From Prostheceraeus crozeri (Eukaryota; Platyhelminthes; Polycladida; Euryleptidae): a DNA stretch of 64,000 bases. Under the pieces are notes generated by a model. The model saw nothing but the letters and a program-made list of their open reading frames with translations. It was not told where the DNA came from and did not search any database. The number at the start of each line of letters is the position of its first letter. The first letter of the stretch is position 1. Positions 1 through 8,551 of the stretch are shown piece by piece. The DNA lies in NCBI GenBank assembly GCA_907163375.1, contig CAJQUW010007830.1, positions 55,731 through 119,730 on the forward strand, in the 5' to 3' direction. The translations under genes were made by a program, and so were the position numbers.

Positions 1-720
1 AAGTCACCACATGCAAAAATGTCGGCATCAGGAGAGAAACACAAAAGGTCATCAAAAATTTCTATCATAAAATCCCTGAATGATTTTATCAGATCAACTG
101 ACAGCCCAGGTGGGACATATGCACACAACAAATATAACGTCCCATAACTTTTGAACTTAATTGTAGTGACATCGACTCCTTTTAGTCTATCAATACTTAT
201 AGCCTCTGGTGAAACATTGTAGGAGGCATAAATGATTGTGTCACCACCTCGGCGATATCCAAGATGTCATCGCATCTATCATTACGAAAGGAAGAGTAGC
301 GTGATACTCATGAGGTCAATACAAGAAGACAACCATGTTTCAGATATACATACAAATGTTGGTTTGTAAGTTGAGATAAGAATACACAACTCATCAAGAA
401 AAGTAAATAGATAAGTGGCATTGCATAAAAGCAGCCAAGTTCTATCTTTCACGTCAGGGCGAGAGAAAGAAACCTTTTTTTTTTTTGTATCGTGTGATGA
501 AAATCAGATTCAAAAATTTTGGATATGATTGCGTTGAATGATTCGGTCATATTTATCATCTCCGGCAGCACGACGACTGCTAACGTCTTGTTTCATTTGC
601 TTATATCTTTCTTGCTGAAATTGAGTCCTGTCCTGATTGATGTAAACACCTCTATCATCAGGAAAAGATATCTTATCTTTTGCTTTTTTCAATAGTGTAT
701 TCCTTGGACGTGGATTAATT
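1..720 (-). mobile_element. Fragment of CR1/L2/Jockey-type LINE (ORF1 tail + AP endonuclease)
   Basis: Read on the minus strand, 692-510 encodes a 60-aa stretch typical of LINE ORF1 C-termini (a 'VYINQD' start, a charged helix, then 'RRAAGDD' and a short basic end). Below it (about 470-1) come pieces of an AP-like endonuclease: a 'CISETWL' motif, then in another frame 'GYRRGGDTIIYAS', 'YVPPG' and 'FACGDL' at the window edge. These are conserved blocks of the endonuclease domain that nicks target DNA in APE-type LINEs. At least one frameshift separates 'SETWL' from 'RRGGD', so the copy is dead. The rest of ORF2 lies outside the window. The CR1/L2 assignment is by pattern recognition only; the Jockey superfamily is an alternative. 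Confidence 0.6.
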
Positions 721-928
721 GCATACTAATTCGATCAATCTGCTTCTGCCACCTCTGTGCTTCCCAATTCTGTGAACTTCTTCAATACTCTCAGAGCCAT
801 TAGTGCCCTTTAATTGCTTTAATGACCTTTCTTGCACTTCACTTAATTAATCTTTTGGGCGTTCCATAGAGTAAGTATAGTATATGCAGTATACAATGTA
901 AGTAGGTATGAATGTAAGCATAAGTATA

Positions 929-1718
929 CGAGGGGTGTTCAAAAAGTTCGTGCCGAAGTTAAATCAGTCAATACGAAACGTTATTCGTTGCCACAGACTA
1001 TCGACACACTATAATTACGTCATTTCAATACTCTTCATTGTTATTGCAACACCTGCTAAGCGTTCCCGCGCCGCTGATGAATACAGATCATTGATAAAGA
1101 TATTCTCGCGTTTCTTCTTGTAGCGGTTTTCATTTGCAGTCATGTAGGAACAAAGAACGATCATCAAATTTTACGTCCGGCTAGGCAAGAGCATAGATGA
1201 ACTAACGGATGACCTGGTACGGGTCTATGAGGATGAGGCAATGGCACCGCGTACTGTCAGGAAGTGGGTCAAGCCCTTCAAGGAGGGTCGACAGTCAACC
1301 GAAGACGATCCCCGAGAAGGTCGCCCATCAACATCGATGACTCAGATTCAAGTCGAGGAAGTACAGCGCATGGTTAACAATGATCCCAAAGTCTCCACCA
1401 GAACCATCTTGAGAGAAACTAACATCAGCATTGGATCTGTTGGTTCGATTCTCCACGACCATCTGAACATGTCGAAAATTAGTGCGAGGTGGGTACCGCG
1501 ATTATTGACCACGGTACATTGCGAGACAAGAATTGAGCTCTGCAATCACATGATCAACATGTTCGACCATGATCCAGAAAAATCTGTTTCGAGGATTGTA
1601 ACCGGTAATGAAACGTGGCTGTACGGTTATGATCCAGCAACCAAGCAGATGTCAATGGAATGGAGAGTCAAAGGATCATCTCCACCGGTTAAGCCATTGA
1701 TGCAGAGGGTCGCAGAGG
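929..1718 (+). pseudogene. Mariner-like transposase relic, 3' truncated
   Basis: A TA dinucleotide (927-928) is followed by a mariner-like terminal repeat beginning CGAGGGGTGTTCAAAAAGTT. A transposase reading frame runs from ATG 1142 (TAG at codon 2) through an open stretch at 1241-1723. It has the helix-turn-helix region ('RKWVKPFKEGR', 'EGRPSTS', 'DPKVSTRTI') and the first catalytic block, written GNETWLYGYDP where active mariners have Asp in place of Asn. The remaining catalytic half is missing: the frame ends where a copy of the MITE family (1719-2045) begins. It is dead by the early stop, the catalytic substitution and the truncation. Confidence 0.8.
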
Positions 1719-2045
1719 GTTGACTAAAAAAAGTATTTGTATACAGTAAAAACTTTTTCTTCAAAAGATTCAGTATTTTGCGGAGATTGCGTTCCCGTGG
1801 TCCAAAAAGTTATTTGAGCAGTTTTGAAAAGTCAAAATTATGCAAATTTATATACTACCGACATGAGGCCCCTTTATAAGTACCATGAAACAAGTTGGAT
1901 ATCAAGAGGAATGAATATTTTCTAATAAGCATCCTAACTAAGCGAAAATTGCAAGGGAATTTCATGAGCCGCAAATGGAAGTCGTCATGAAAAAGTCGAG
2001 ATCTAATTTTGCTTTCTTGGCTGAAATTTCAAGTTTTTAATTCAA
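1719..2045 (+). repeat. Copy 1 (partial) of a GGTAGAGTG-ended MITE family
   Basis: The sequence from 'gttgactaaaaaaagta' onward matches the left two thirds of the full-length copies at 44248-44873 and 48888-49433. Shared blocks include the 'cggagattgcgttcccgtgg' segment and the 'catgaaacaagttggatatc' segment. The terminal GGTAGAGTG is missing and the right end is absent, so this is a truncated copy joined directly to the mariner relic. Confidence 0.65.
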
Positions 2046-3738
2046 TTTTCACCGGCATGATTTTATGATTCACTATATTCATGTTTCTTTTCTGAATAGT
2101 GGTATGGACCCATTCACATCTTTCAATGTTAAGTGAAAGCATTGTCTTTGACTATGTGATTTTCCTCTGCCAGTGGCAGGATCCTTGTGATATTGATTGC
2201 GTTTAAGAATATACTCTTGAGCAGTGGCGTCGCGTGCGCCCAGACCATAGACCTTCACTCGGCATTGGAATACTATTTCTATAGCAGACATTTTCATGTT
2301 ACAACATTAATTTTCATAAAAGTTGAATTTCTAATAACAATTTCCCGAACATTTTTCAAGGCCAAGTGAATGTGCACATGAGAAGTGATTTCTCATGTCT
2401 CCTAGCTGCCTTACTCAAGGAACTGATTACTATATCCCCTCTCTGTCCAGACCACATTTTCTCGAGAAGAAAGGAGCAAGGTCAACAGTTTCTTGCGTTT
2501 CTCATGGCCGGTCAGCCGCTCACATGTTTGAAATTTTGATGCATTAAAATGTCTTGTGTATTTCTTATTTCATTCTCTGTGAGTACTTTCAATTTCTATA
2601 TCAGGTGTTGGCCTACCTTGCTTGACGACCGTCATCTTTTCAGTATATTCTCTTCGGACGAAAGGCGTATGATCTCGTGTGCAGTGGTAAACATAGCGTC
2701 ACATCAATCACATATAAACAAATTATGGAATTATACCGAATCTGGATGTTCGAGTCAGATGCATCACTCTGCATTTATTGGAGAGCGCTCACCATCTGAT
2801 CACAGTCTTGTCTGAACGTCAGCCATCTGCTACTGTTGACGTAGTGGCCTCTCTGACATAAAGCGAATCCAGGAACAATTGGGTTGCGCTTCCCTTACTA
2901 TATTTAGGTACCAAGCCTCGATCAAGAATCGCGTAGAATTTCATTTCAAAAATTTTAGAAGTCAAAGCATCATGTCTGTCGGAAAAGCCAATATTGTCGC
3001 GGGCGCGTGCGCTTACTGACTCACACGCGCACAACTCTCTTTCGCTCTGTCTGAACATCAATGCTCCGTCTGAACACACAACCGGCTTGTGTGTCTAACT
3101 GTTCGAAGAAAACAGCTGTGATTCAAGCACGTGCTGCAAAACTGTTCACTTTGAGGTTGAGACTGAAAGCTGTACACAGCTGTCACGAGAAGCTATCGAA
3201 ATTAAATGAATGATGACACTTCCTTTTTATAATTCTTGAAAATTATTTTTTGAGGATGCGCCGAAGGACTCGCAGGTACGGAGAAGACGCCACTGCTCTT
3301 GAGGTTGAGCATGAAAGTAATAGCCAGTGGCGATTTCTCAGGGTATGGTAATTGAGGCAGTGTTTACATATGTTAAACCAACTTTTACGTTTCATTCTTG
3401 ATGATAGGGCAATTCGTTCCAAAAGTAAACTCTAGAAATTTAATTCTTTTTTTAGGCAATTATTAATATTTCTACTACTATATATGAAGCTTATCAGTTA
3501 CACATCACAAAGTGGTGAAATCTACGATTAACACGTATCTGAAGTGATTATGCATTGGTATGGAAACATTTTTTGATAAAAGTCATCCAGCTATACATGT
3601 ATCTCGAGTTGGCAGACATCACGGTAAATACTCCTTTCAAACTTTACCAGTGTTACGGGAATGCTATATCTGTTTCACCTCCCAATGATTAATTTTTTTG
3701 TTTTATCGACAAAGATAAGATGAATGCTTTGCCAAACA
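2046..3738. other. No gene recognised
   Basis: AT-rich sequence without a convincing reading frame. Short open stretches (2549-2815 plus, 2819-3079 minus) have no recognisable motif and look like chance. It is presumed unique host DNA upstream of the Polinton. Confidence 0.4.
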
Positions 3739-3745
3739 AATTGCA
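3739..3745. repeat. Candidate target-site duplication, left copy (AATTGCA)
   Basis: AATTGCA here and at 29815-29821 flank the Polinton. Polintons usually make 6-bp duplications, which AATTGC or ATTGCA would satisfy. On the left about 5 bases intervene before the first base shared by both TIRs, on the right only one or two, so the assignment is tentative. Confidence 0.4.
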
Positions 3746-3790
3746 TGGTGAACACGGTGTGTTTTTTAGGGGTCATACCTCAAGTTTCAT

Positions 3791-4270
3791 GCCCACTCTG
3801 GAAACCAAATGGAGGTTGTTCCACATGTCCTAGGAAGAGTGTAAAAAAACAAATTTGAAAAAATCTGTCGAACCCTTTTTTCTTTCTGCAGCTTTTTTGC
3901 ACTTTTTTGCATTTTTTGTTTTCATGTTATAATAGACTTTCCTTTAAATCATAGGCCCACTCTAGAAACTAAATGGAGATTGCTTAATATATCATAGGAA
4001 GTACAAAAAAGCAAATTTGAAAGATATCTGTCGAGCCCTTTTCATTCAGCAGCTTTTTTGCACTTTTTTGCTTTTCCACATAATTGTTCTAATACATTTT
4101 CCTTGACGTAATGTGCCCACTCTGAAAACCAGATGCAGATTGCTTCACATGTCCTAGGAAATACTAAAATCCAAATTGAAAATAATCTGTCGAGCCCTTT
4201 TCTTTCAGCAGCTGTTTCCATTTATTCACTTTTTTGCATAATTGTCATAGCACGCTTTCCTCGAAATTAT
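3791..4270 (+). repeat. Three about 160-bp tandem subrepeats inside the left TIR
   Basis: Each unit runs from GCCCACTCTGGAAACC-like sequence through a CCTAGGAA-like block, a 'tctgtcga(a/g)ccc' block and a run of TTTTTTGCAC to a 'ctttcct' end. Starts are at 3791, 3955 and 4115. The same three units appear inverted at about 29300-29780 in the right TIR. Confidence 0.8.
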
Positions 4271-5259
4271 ATGACCTTGTCCATATCTCTGACAAAACTC
4301 TAAATAGTTGCTGAAATACATACCGTTGCTTATATGATTATAGAGATCAGATAAGTGTATTTTTATGTGGTAAGCTATACTGATGATATTAAAGCTGTTT
4401 TATTCCTTTTGCATGCATGCCTAATCAATTCTGTAGGCCAATTAATGCTTGCATCGTATCTACTCTATGAAAAAACAATTTTAAGTTTAGATGAAAACAC
4501 TAATTTGATGATAGCATGCTAACACCTTTTCCATTTTGAAACTTTTAATTTGCATTGTTTCATACCTCGTATTTCATCGACAAAACTGAATGTTAGAACC
4601 CTATGAGAATAGTCACTGTGTTGTGCTGCTATAAGGTAATGAATGGCTTATATTTCCATGATAATCGCTCACCCTTGAAAAAAAAGCGGTTGAAAAAAAT
4701 TCCTCTTATATTAACATGTCTATATACCAATAGCAACAAGATTATGACCAAATATAGTGAATAATCAAAATTAGAATGACAACAAGCCGATTTGCTCATA
4801 TGAACTACCGTACACATATAGGACAATCACTTCAAGAATAAAGAAAAGCAGTCAAATATGATGACTGTTTTAAGTACACACAGCTTTTAAGACCTTTTTA
4901 TGATATTCTGGAAGGTCCATCGAAGATACTTTGAAATTTTGCCACGTTATGAGGAAACCGTGATGAACTGCTTCACTTGCCAGCTCGTTGAAAAGACCAA
5001 GAGTAGCCAAGTCTTGCCCCTTTCCGCACCATTTTCACTAAAGTACATGACCTTGCTCCATTCATCGGGGCACACGCCCACGCATCGGCGCACGCGGTTG
5101 TTAAGAGGACATGAAGCGGAGCACTTGACATGCATCGGAGCACACACCCACGCATCGGCGCACGTGGTTGCTAAGAGGACATGAAGCGGAGCACTTGACA
5201 TTCATCGGAGCACTTGGCGCCGGGGCACTTATCGGCACATTTGATGAGTCACGGTAGGG

Positions 5260-5267
5260 TATATAAG
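5260..5267 (+). promoter_or_regulatory. TATATAAG promoter in left TIR
   Basis: TATATAAG lies 42 nt upstream of the ATG at 5302. The same box and leader are present, inverted, in the right TIR upstream of the PolB gene, so each TIR carries an inward-facing promoter. Confidence 0.75.
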
Positions 5268-5301
5268 TAAATGCGCTGCCAGAGAAAATCATTCTAATCA
5301 T

Positions 5302-5727
5302 ATGTCGACAACATTAACGGGTAGATTACGCCCCCTGGCTAAGACACGTCATCCCAAGGAGGAGATATCCTATACACCTTATTCATCGAAAGACTTTATT
5401 GTGGAACGAGACTGTAATACACTGTATATTGTTCCGACAAAGGAGAAGATTGTGTCGTTAGAGAAGGTTATTGCAGAGCTTCGTATCCAGTTGCTGAATG
5501 TAATACTGTGTGGACCACGCTTCTTGTTTGATATTCGAACATCTGCAAAGTTCCCCAAAGGTGCACTGGACGTGTCCTATCGCTATTTGAACATTGGTGA
5601 CGATTGGGACGTGGAAGAACTGATTGATTCGTTGCAGAAGAAGTTACGTTCTCAACTGGAGTGTCGTTATTTTGGGGGAATCTTGTGTGTGCAGATTGAC
5701 ATTGGGTTTGCTTCATTGTTTACGTAA
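5302..5727 (+). CDS. Hypothetical protein, 141 aa
   Basis: First gene inside the left TIR, starting at ATG 5302, 42 nt after a TATATAAG box. The product is a mixed alpha/beta-looking protein with no motif I recognise: a basic N-terminus, a central segment with 'VSLEKVIAELRIQLL' that could form a helix, and an aromatic, hydrophobic C-terminus ('YFGGILCVQIDIG'). It has no Cys pairs suggesting zinc binding and no signal peptide. It is followed 26 nt later by the zinc-cluster gene. The TIR promoter suggests it is expressed like PolB, possibly early. Function unknown. Confidence 0.65.
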   Translation: MSTTLTGRLRPLAKTRHPKEEISYTPYSSKDFIVERDCNTLYIVPTKEKIVSLEKVIAELRIQLLNVILCGPRFLFDIRTSAKFPKGALDVSYRYLNIGDDWDVEELIDSLQKKLRSQLECRYFGGILCVQIDIGFASLFT

Positions 5728-5752
5728 GATACATTATCTGAACCACGATATA

Positions 5753-6088
5753 ATGGAGCCACCAACAAAGAAGAGGCGAACCACAGTCCATCCCCGCCCT
5801 CAACCCTATTATGAGTGCGAGTTTTGCAATAAGCGCTTCCGACTGTTTTCACAATGCATCAGTCATGGACGCAAGGAGACAGGGAAGGAGTATTGCGATC
5901 GTTGTGGGAAATGGTGGACTACCGATCATTGGTGCTTTCTGGAAATGAGTTACTGGGGCGACAAGGAGAGTGAGTTCACCTGCATGCTTTGCAAACAAGA
6001 CTATAATATGGAAGCTTACCATAAACATCCATGTGTGGGTCGGTGCAGGTACTGTGATGAGAAGATTCAGGAGGAGGAGAATGAATGA
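5753..6088 (+). CDS. Cys/His zinc-cluster protein, paralogue of the PolB N-terminal module, 111 aa
   Basis: Starts at ATG 5753 with a basic 'KKRR' N-terminus (possible nuclear signal). Cys pairs follow in order: 'CEFC', 'CDRC', 'CMLC', then 'YHKHPCVGRCRYC'. The same arrangement, including the near-identical 'YHKHxCVGRCxYC' block, occurs at the start of the PolB gene at the opposite end (28640-28873, minus). So a standalone copy of the PolB N-terminal zinc module sits next to the left TIR. A role in DNA binding or as a competitor/partner of PolB at the termini is inference. The upstream box is weak (CGTAAG, 30 nt). Confidence 0.75.
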   Translation: MEPPTKKRRTTVHPRPQPYYECEFCNKRFRLFSQCISHGRKETGKEYCDRCGKWWTTDHWCFLEMSYWGDKESEFTCMLCKQDYNMEAYHKHPCVGRCRYCDEKIQEEENE

Positions 6089-6115
6089 TATAAACATTTA
6101 TGTCCCTATTTGAGC

Positions 6116-6676
6116 ATGTATATGCCCACCGAACCCTTGGACCCGAATCGCCCAGTGGAGTCGGAGAGTACGAATTCATATCCATACGACTTGTCAAAAG
6201 TGAAGTTGGCACGCTGTCCCTGGTGTCACAACATGTACCAAGCATTCTTCTTATGGGAGCATGTTCGCAAACAGCATAAGGAGGTGCGTCGAAGCGATCC
6301 GACGTGGTGCGAGGACAAGACGAATGAGGCACGTGACAACTTTGTCTATATATGTGTCTCTGGTGAGATGATGCATCGTGACGTGGAGGAAGAGAAGGTC
6401 CGTCAATTTGTCTCTTTGCATAAGGAGCATATGGGCAAGAAGATATGGACAAGTCAAAGCGAAAACTTGAAACGGATATATGAGAGACAACCGAATCCGC
6501 CCAAGGAAGTGAATAGTGTCCCCCAAGCCTCGCTTCGACCAGAGAATAGAAATCGGGACCCACGCAAATATTCATTTGACTCTAGTAAGAAACGAGGGAA
6601 ACCTCTGAAACCCATTGTTTTTAAGAACCAATTGAATTGGTTCACGTATAATGTGGATTTGGATGCTGATGAATAA
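6116..6676 (+). CDS. C2H2-finger protein, 186 aa
   Basis: ATG 6116; an open TTG codon just upstream is not a plausible start. Residues about 35-57 hold one C2H2 finger (CPWC...HVRKQH). After it comes a conserved block 'FVYICVSGE...QFVSLHKEH', then a Pro/Arg-rich basic tail. The finger-plus-block layout recurs in the larger protein at 9677-10924 ('CPVC...HIYNSH', then 'FIYACLCGE...QFARQHTH'), so the two are paralogues. A DNA-binding regulatory or virion role is inference. The stop codon overlaps an AATAAA. Confidence 0.75.
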   Translation: MYMPTEPLDPNRPVESESTNSYPYDLSKVKLARCPWCHNMYQAFFLWEHVRKQHKEVRRSDPTWCEDKTNEARDNFVYICVSGEMMHRDVEEEKVRQFVSLHKEHMGKKIWTSQSENLKRIYERQPNPPKEVNSVPQASLRPENRNRDPRKYSFDSSKKRGKPLKPIVFKNQLNWFTYNVDLDADE

Positions 6677-6677
6677 A
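6672..6677 (+). terminator. AATAAA overlapping the stop of the 6116 gene
   Basis: The AATAAA includes the TAA stop codon at 6674-6676, a compact 3' end typical of small DNA virus-like genomes. It is a probable polyadenylation signal. Confidence 0.5.
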
Positions 6678-6704
6678 TGTATTGATCAATCTACTATTTT
6701 TGTG

Positions 6705-6710
6705 ACTAAG
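6705..6710 (+). promoter_or_regulatory. ACTAAG box upstream of 6739 gene
   Basis: ACTAAG followed by TTATG, 34 nt before ATG 6739. Member of the recurrent (A/T)(C/T)TA(A/G)G class. Confidence 0.55.
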
Positions 6711-6738
6711 TTATGATTGGGAAGCGTAAACATTAATC

Positions 6739-7020
6739 ATGACACGCCGTAAACGACGCCAGAGAGGAGGAACTGTAAGACATGTGAAACGGTATATAAA
6801 ATCTCAAATGCATCGTAGAGGACGTGAAGCTCTTCAGAGACATAAAGGCGAATTGATTCGACGTCATTTGGGCAATACGTTGTTGTCAGCAGCGTGGCGA
6901 CCACGTTATAAATCCAATAATCAAATGATAAAGGAAGAATGGCAACGGTTGAAACGCGATCTAAATAGGAACAAGTTGGGAAAGTTAAAGACGTTAGGGA
7001 AACTATTAATGAAGAACTAA
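6739..7020 (+). CDS. Highly basic protein, 93 aa, candidate core protein
   Basis: ATG 6739, 34 nt after an ACTAAG box. The product is extremely rich in Arg and Lys throughout, beginning 'MTRRKRRQRGG' and ending in Lys/Leu-rich helices. No zinc ligands or membrane segments. Composition and its position directly before the pX-like gene suggest a DNA-condensing core protein comparable in role to adenovirus core proteins; that is inference. Its stop codon lies inside the ACTAAG box of the next gene. Confidence 0.7.
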   Translation: MTRRKRRQRGGTVRHVKRYIKSQMHRRGREALQRHKGELIRRHLGNTLLSAAWRPRYKSNNQMIKEEWQRLKRDLNRNKLGKLKTLGKLLMKN

Positions 7021-7021
7021 G
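7016..7021 (+). promoter_or_regulatory. ACTAAG box overlapping a stop codon
   Basis: The TAA stop of the preceding gene (7018-7020) is the centre of this ACTAAG, which lies 34 nt before ATG 7050. Confidence 0.55.
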
Positions 7022-7049
7022 TAAGAAAATCTAGCATATCACGGTAATC

Positions 7050-7334
7050 ATGCAACGTGGAGGTATTTATCGCGGAAGCCGTCGTCAAAAAGGCGGAGGT
7101 CAGAAAGGGGGTATTTACCGTGGTAGTCGTAGACAAAAGGGTGGAATCTACCGCGGGAGTCGTAGACAAAGAGGAGGTATCCTCCCATTTTTAGCCCCCC
7201 TCATCCCTGCACTTATTGCCGCAGGGAAAGCTGCAGCGTTGGGAGCAGCGGGTGAAGCCGGTGCCGCAGGCGTAAGTGCTTTAACGAATAAAATGTCAGG
7301 AGGAAAACGTCGAAGGAGACATCATCATCGCTAA
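7050..7334 (+). CDS. Adenovirus pX/mu-like core protein, 94 aa
   Basis: Three near-perfect N-terminal repeats of 'GGIYRGSRRQ' (residues about 4-42) are followed by 'RGGILPFLAPLIPALIAAG', a hydrophobic Gly/Ala-rich segment (residues 42-75), and a Lys/Arg/His tail. A basic head followed by GG-(I/F)LP-hydrophobic is the layout of adenovirus pX precursors and of related proteins in adenovirus-like elements. In adenovirus the family binds and condenses packaged DNA. The Gly-Gly sites could be cleaved by the element's own protease (22851-23426), which is inference. Starts at ATG 7050, 34 nt after an ACTAAG box. Confidence 0.75.
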   Translation: MQRGGIYRGSRRQKGGGQKGGIYRGSRRQKGGIYRGSRRQRGGILPFLAPLIPALIAAGKAAALGAAGEAGAAGVSALTNKMSGGKRRRRHHHR

Positions 7335-7364
7335 GCCAATCATTTAGACCACCCTAGGGACGGG

Positions 7365-7372
7365 TATATAAG
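7365..7372 (+). promoter_or_regulatory. TATATAAG promoter of the exonuclease-like gene
   Basis: TATATAAG 41 nt upstream of ATG 7406, with the same spacing as the TIR promoters. Confidence 0.7.
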
Positions 7373-7405
7373 TCGAGACACATACAAGGTGAGATTCATT
7401 TCACG

Positions 7406-8407
7406 ATGCGTCGGATTCGGCATTTGGGCGAGCTCATGCAAGGTTCTTATACCATTACATTTGATCATCCTAAAGTGCAACAATGGTGGGTGGAGCAGAA
7501 GAAGCCGGTGCGCAATTTCATCGTATTTGATATGGAAGGAATTCCCATGCAGGAAGTCGCTGCCATTTGGTGTCATTATATGCCCAGAGACGATAAACCG
7601 ACCGGATATGTGACAATTACATCGCGCTTCCATGACTTTATCAAACATGAGACAACGGTGTGTGATGTTTTTGCGACTAAATTTATTCATGGTCTCAACC
7701 CACGTGTGATTGGGAAATGTGGTGCAGAAGAGAGTGTGATTATTCACCGTTTTAATTTCTGGGTCCAAGAAATGACACGCAAGCATGGAGACGCGGAGCT
7801 GATTATAGGGAATGGATTATCGGAGATGGAAAGAGCTTGGTTGAAAAGCATAAAACTCTTGGAAAAAGAGACAATGGATAGTATTTCTCTCCCCGAATGG
7901 TCTCAACGCATTGACTCTCATTGGAATATATTCGCCTCATGTATGCGGGATAGTGAACTGTATAGGATTGGCTACAAGGAAGATGTGCGTCGCGGATGTA
8001 ACTGGAAGAATCATTCCCAGTATGAAGGGAAAGAAGCTTACCGTCGAGCCCTGTTACATTTACGCCGAGGGAAAGCACTCACAGAAGCTCAATCTGCCAA
8101 GGTACAGTATGGGTACCACTGTGCGCTGTCAGATGTGGTCGAGATTCTCCTTCATTATTGCTTTGAACTACACTATCGACTTTATGTGGATACGCTGTAT
8201 TTAAATTATGATTCCTGTGAAGCTGCATGGGCCTGGACCAAGATTGATCACATCACTGTGATGCATGAATCAACCACTGTGGACAATGGACAACTCCACA
8301 AGTCTTACATGGTTCATTATTGTAACTTCAGTGATTATGCCGAACATCGTACCTCGTGCAAGAATAATGCATGTTGTGAAATGACTCAAGAAAGTGCATC
8401 TCTATAA
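7406..8407 (+). CDS. DEDDh (DnaQ-like) 3'-5' exonuclease-like protein, 333 aa
   Basis: Three exonuclease motifs are visible in the right order. Motif I is 'FIVFDMEG' (D42 and E44). An 'IHGL' segment near residue 94 is followed by motif II 'IIGNGLSEMERAWL' (residues 133-146), with Glu where Asp is usual. Motif III is 'YHCALSDVV' (H238, D243; H-x4-D). This is the signature of DEDDh nucleases, which remove nucleotides from 3' ends using two metals. PolB (24700-28719) has its own exonuclease domain, so this would be a second activity for repair, degradation or RNA processing; that is inference. It has an intact frame and its own TATATAAG promoter, and its stop overlaps an AATAAA. The Cys/His-rich C-terminus is unexplained. 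Confidence 0.65.
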   Translation: MRRIRHLGELMQGSYTITFDHPKVQQWWVEQKKPVRNFIVFDMEGIPMQEVAAIWCHYMPRDDKPTGYVTITSRFHDFIKHETTVCDVFATKFIHGLNPRVIGKCGAEESVIIHRFNFWVQEMTRKHGDAELIIGNGLSEMERAWLKSIKLLEKETMDSISLPEWSQRIDSHWNIFASCMRDSELYRIGYKEDVRRGCNWKNHSQYEGKEAYRRALLHLRRGKALTEAQSAKVQYGYHCALSDVVEILLHYCFELHYRLYVDTLYLNYDSCEAAWAWTKIDHITVMHESTTVDNGQLHKSYMVHYCNFSDYAEHRTSCKNNACCEMTQESASL

Positions 8408-8411
8408 TAAA
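8406..8411 (+). terminator. AATAAA at the 3' end of the exonuclease-like gene
   Basis: AATAAA overlaps the TAA stop codon at 8405-8407. Probable polyadenylation signal. Confidence 0.45.
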
Positions 8412-8518
8412 TGTTATTCCAATCACATGTTATTTTTGATGATCATTTACTTGGGAAGTCTACATACTCACTAGCACTTGTCAATTTTATGAACCAGTTT
8501 TGGTTCACCGATTGGAGA

Positions 8519-8524
8519 ACTAGG
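8519..8524 (+). promoter_or_regulatory. ACTAGG box upstream of 8552 gene
   Basis: ACTAGG followed by TAATGG, 33 nt before ATG 8552; the same form occurs at 19975. Confidence 0.45.
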
Positions 8525-8551
8525 TAATGGAGAAACGATCAAGACACATAC

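Larger units (their letters stand above)
3751..5300 (+). repeat. Left terminal inverted repeat of the Polinton
   Basis: Inverted relative to 28874-29813. The outer 570 bp (3751-4319) and the inner 300 bp (5002-5300) match the right TIR. The 682 bp between them (4320-5001) have no counterpart there; the right TIR has 164 unrelated bases instead. The outer block contains three degenerate tandem units of about 160 bp, each starting at GCCCACTCT (3791, 3955, 4115). The inner block carries two copies of a roughly 70-bp GC-richer unit (5063-5200), where the right TIR has one. The inner end includes a TATATAAG promoter box and stops just before the start codon of the first gene. Confidence 0.9.

Noticed and set aside
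4900-5301. Open frames inside the left TIR on both strands
   Set aside because: They follow the GC-richer 70-bp repeat and are not preserved in the right TIR.
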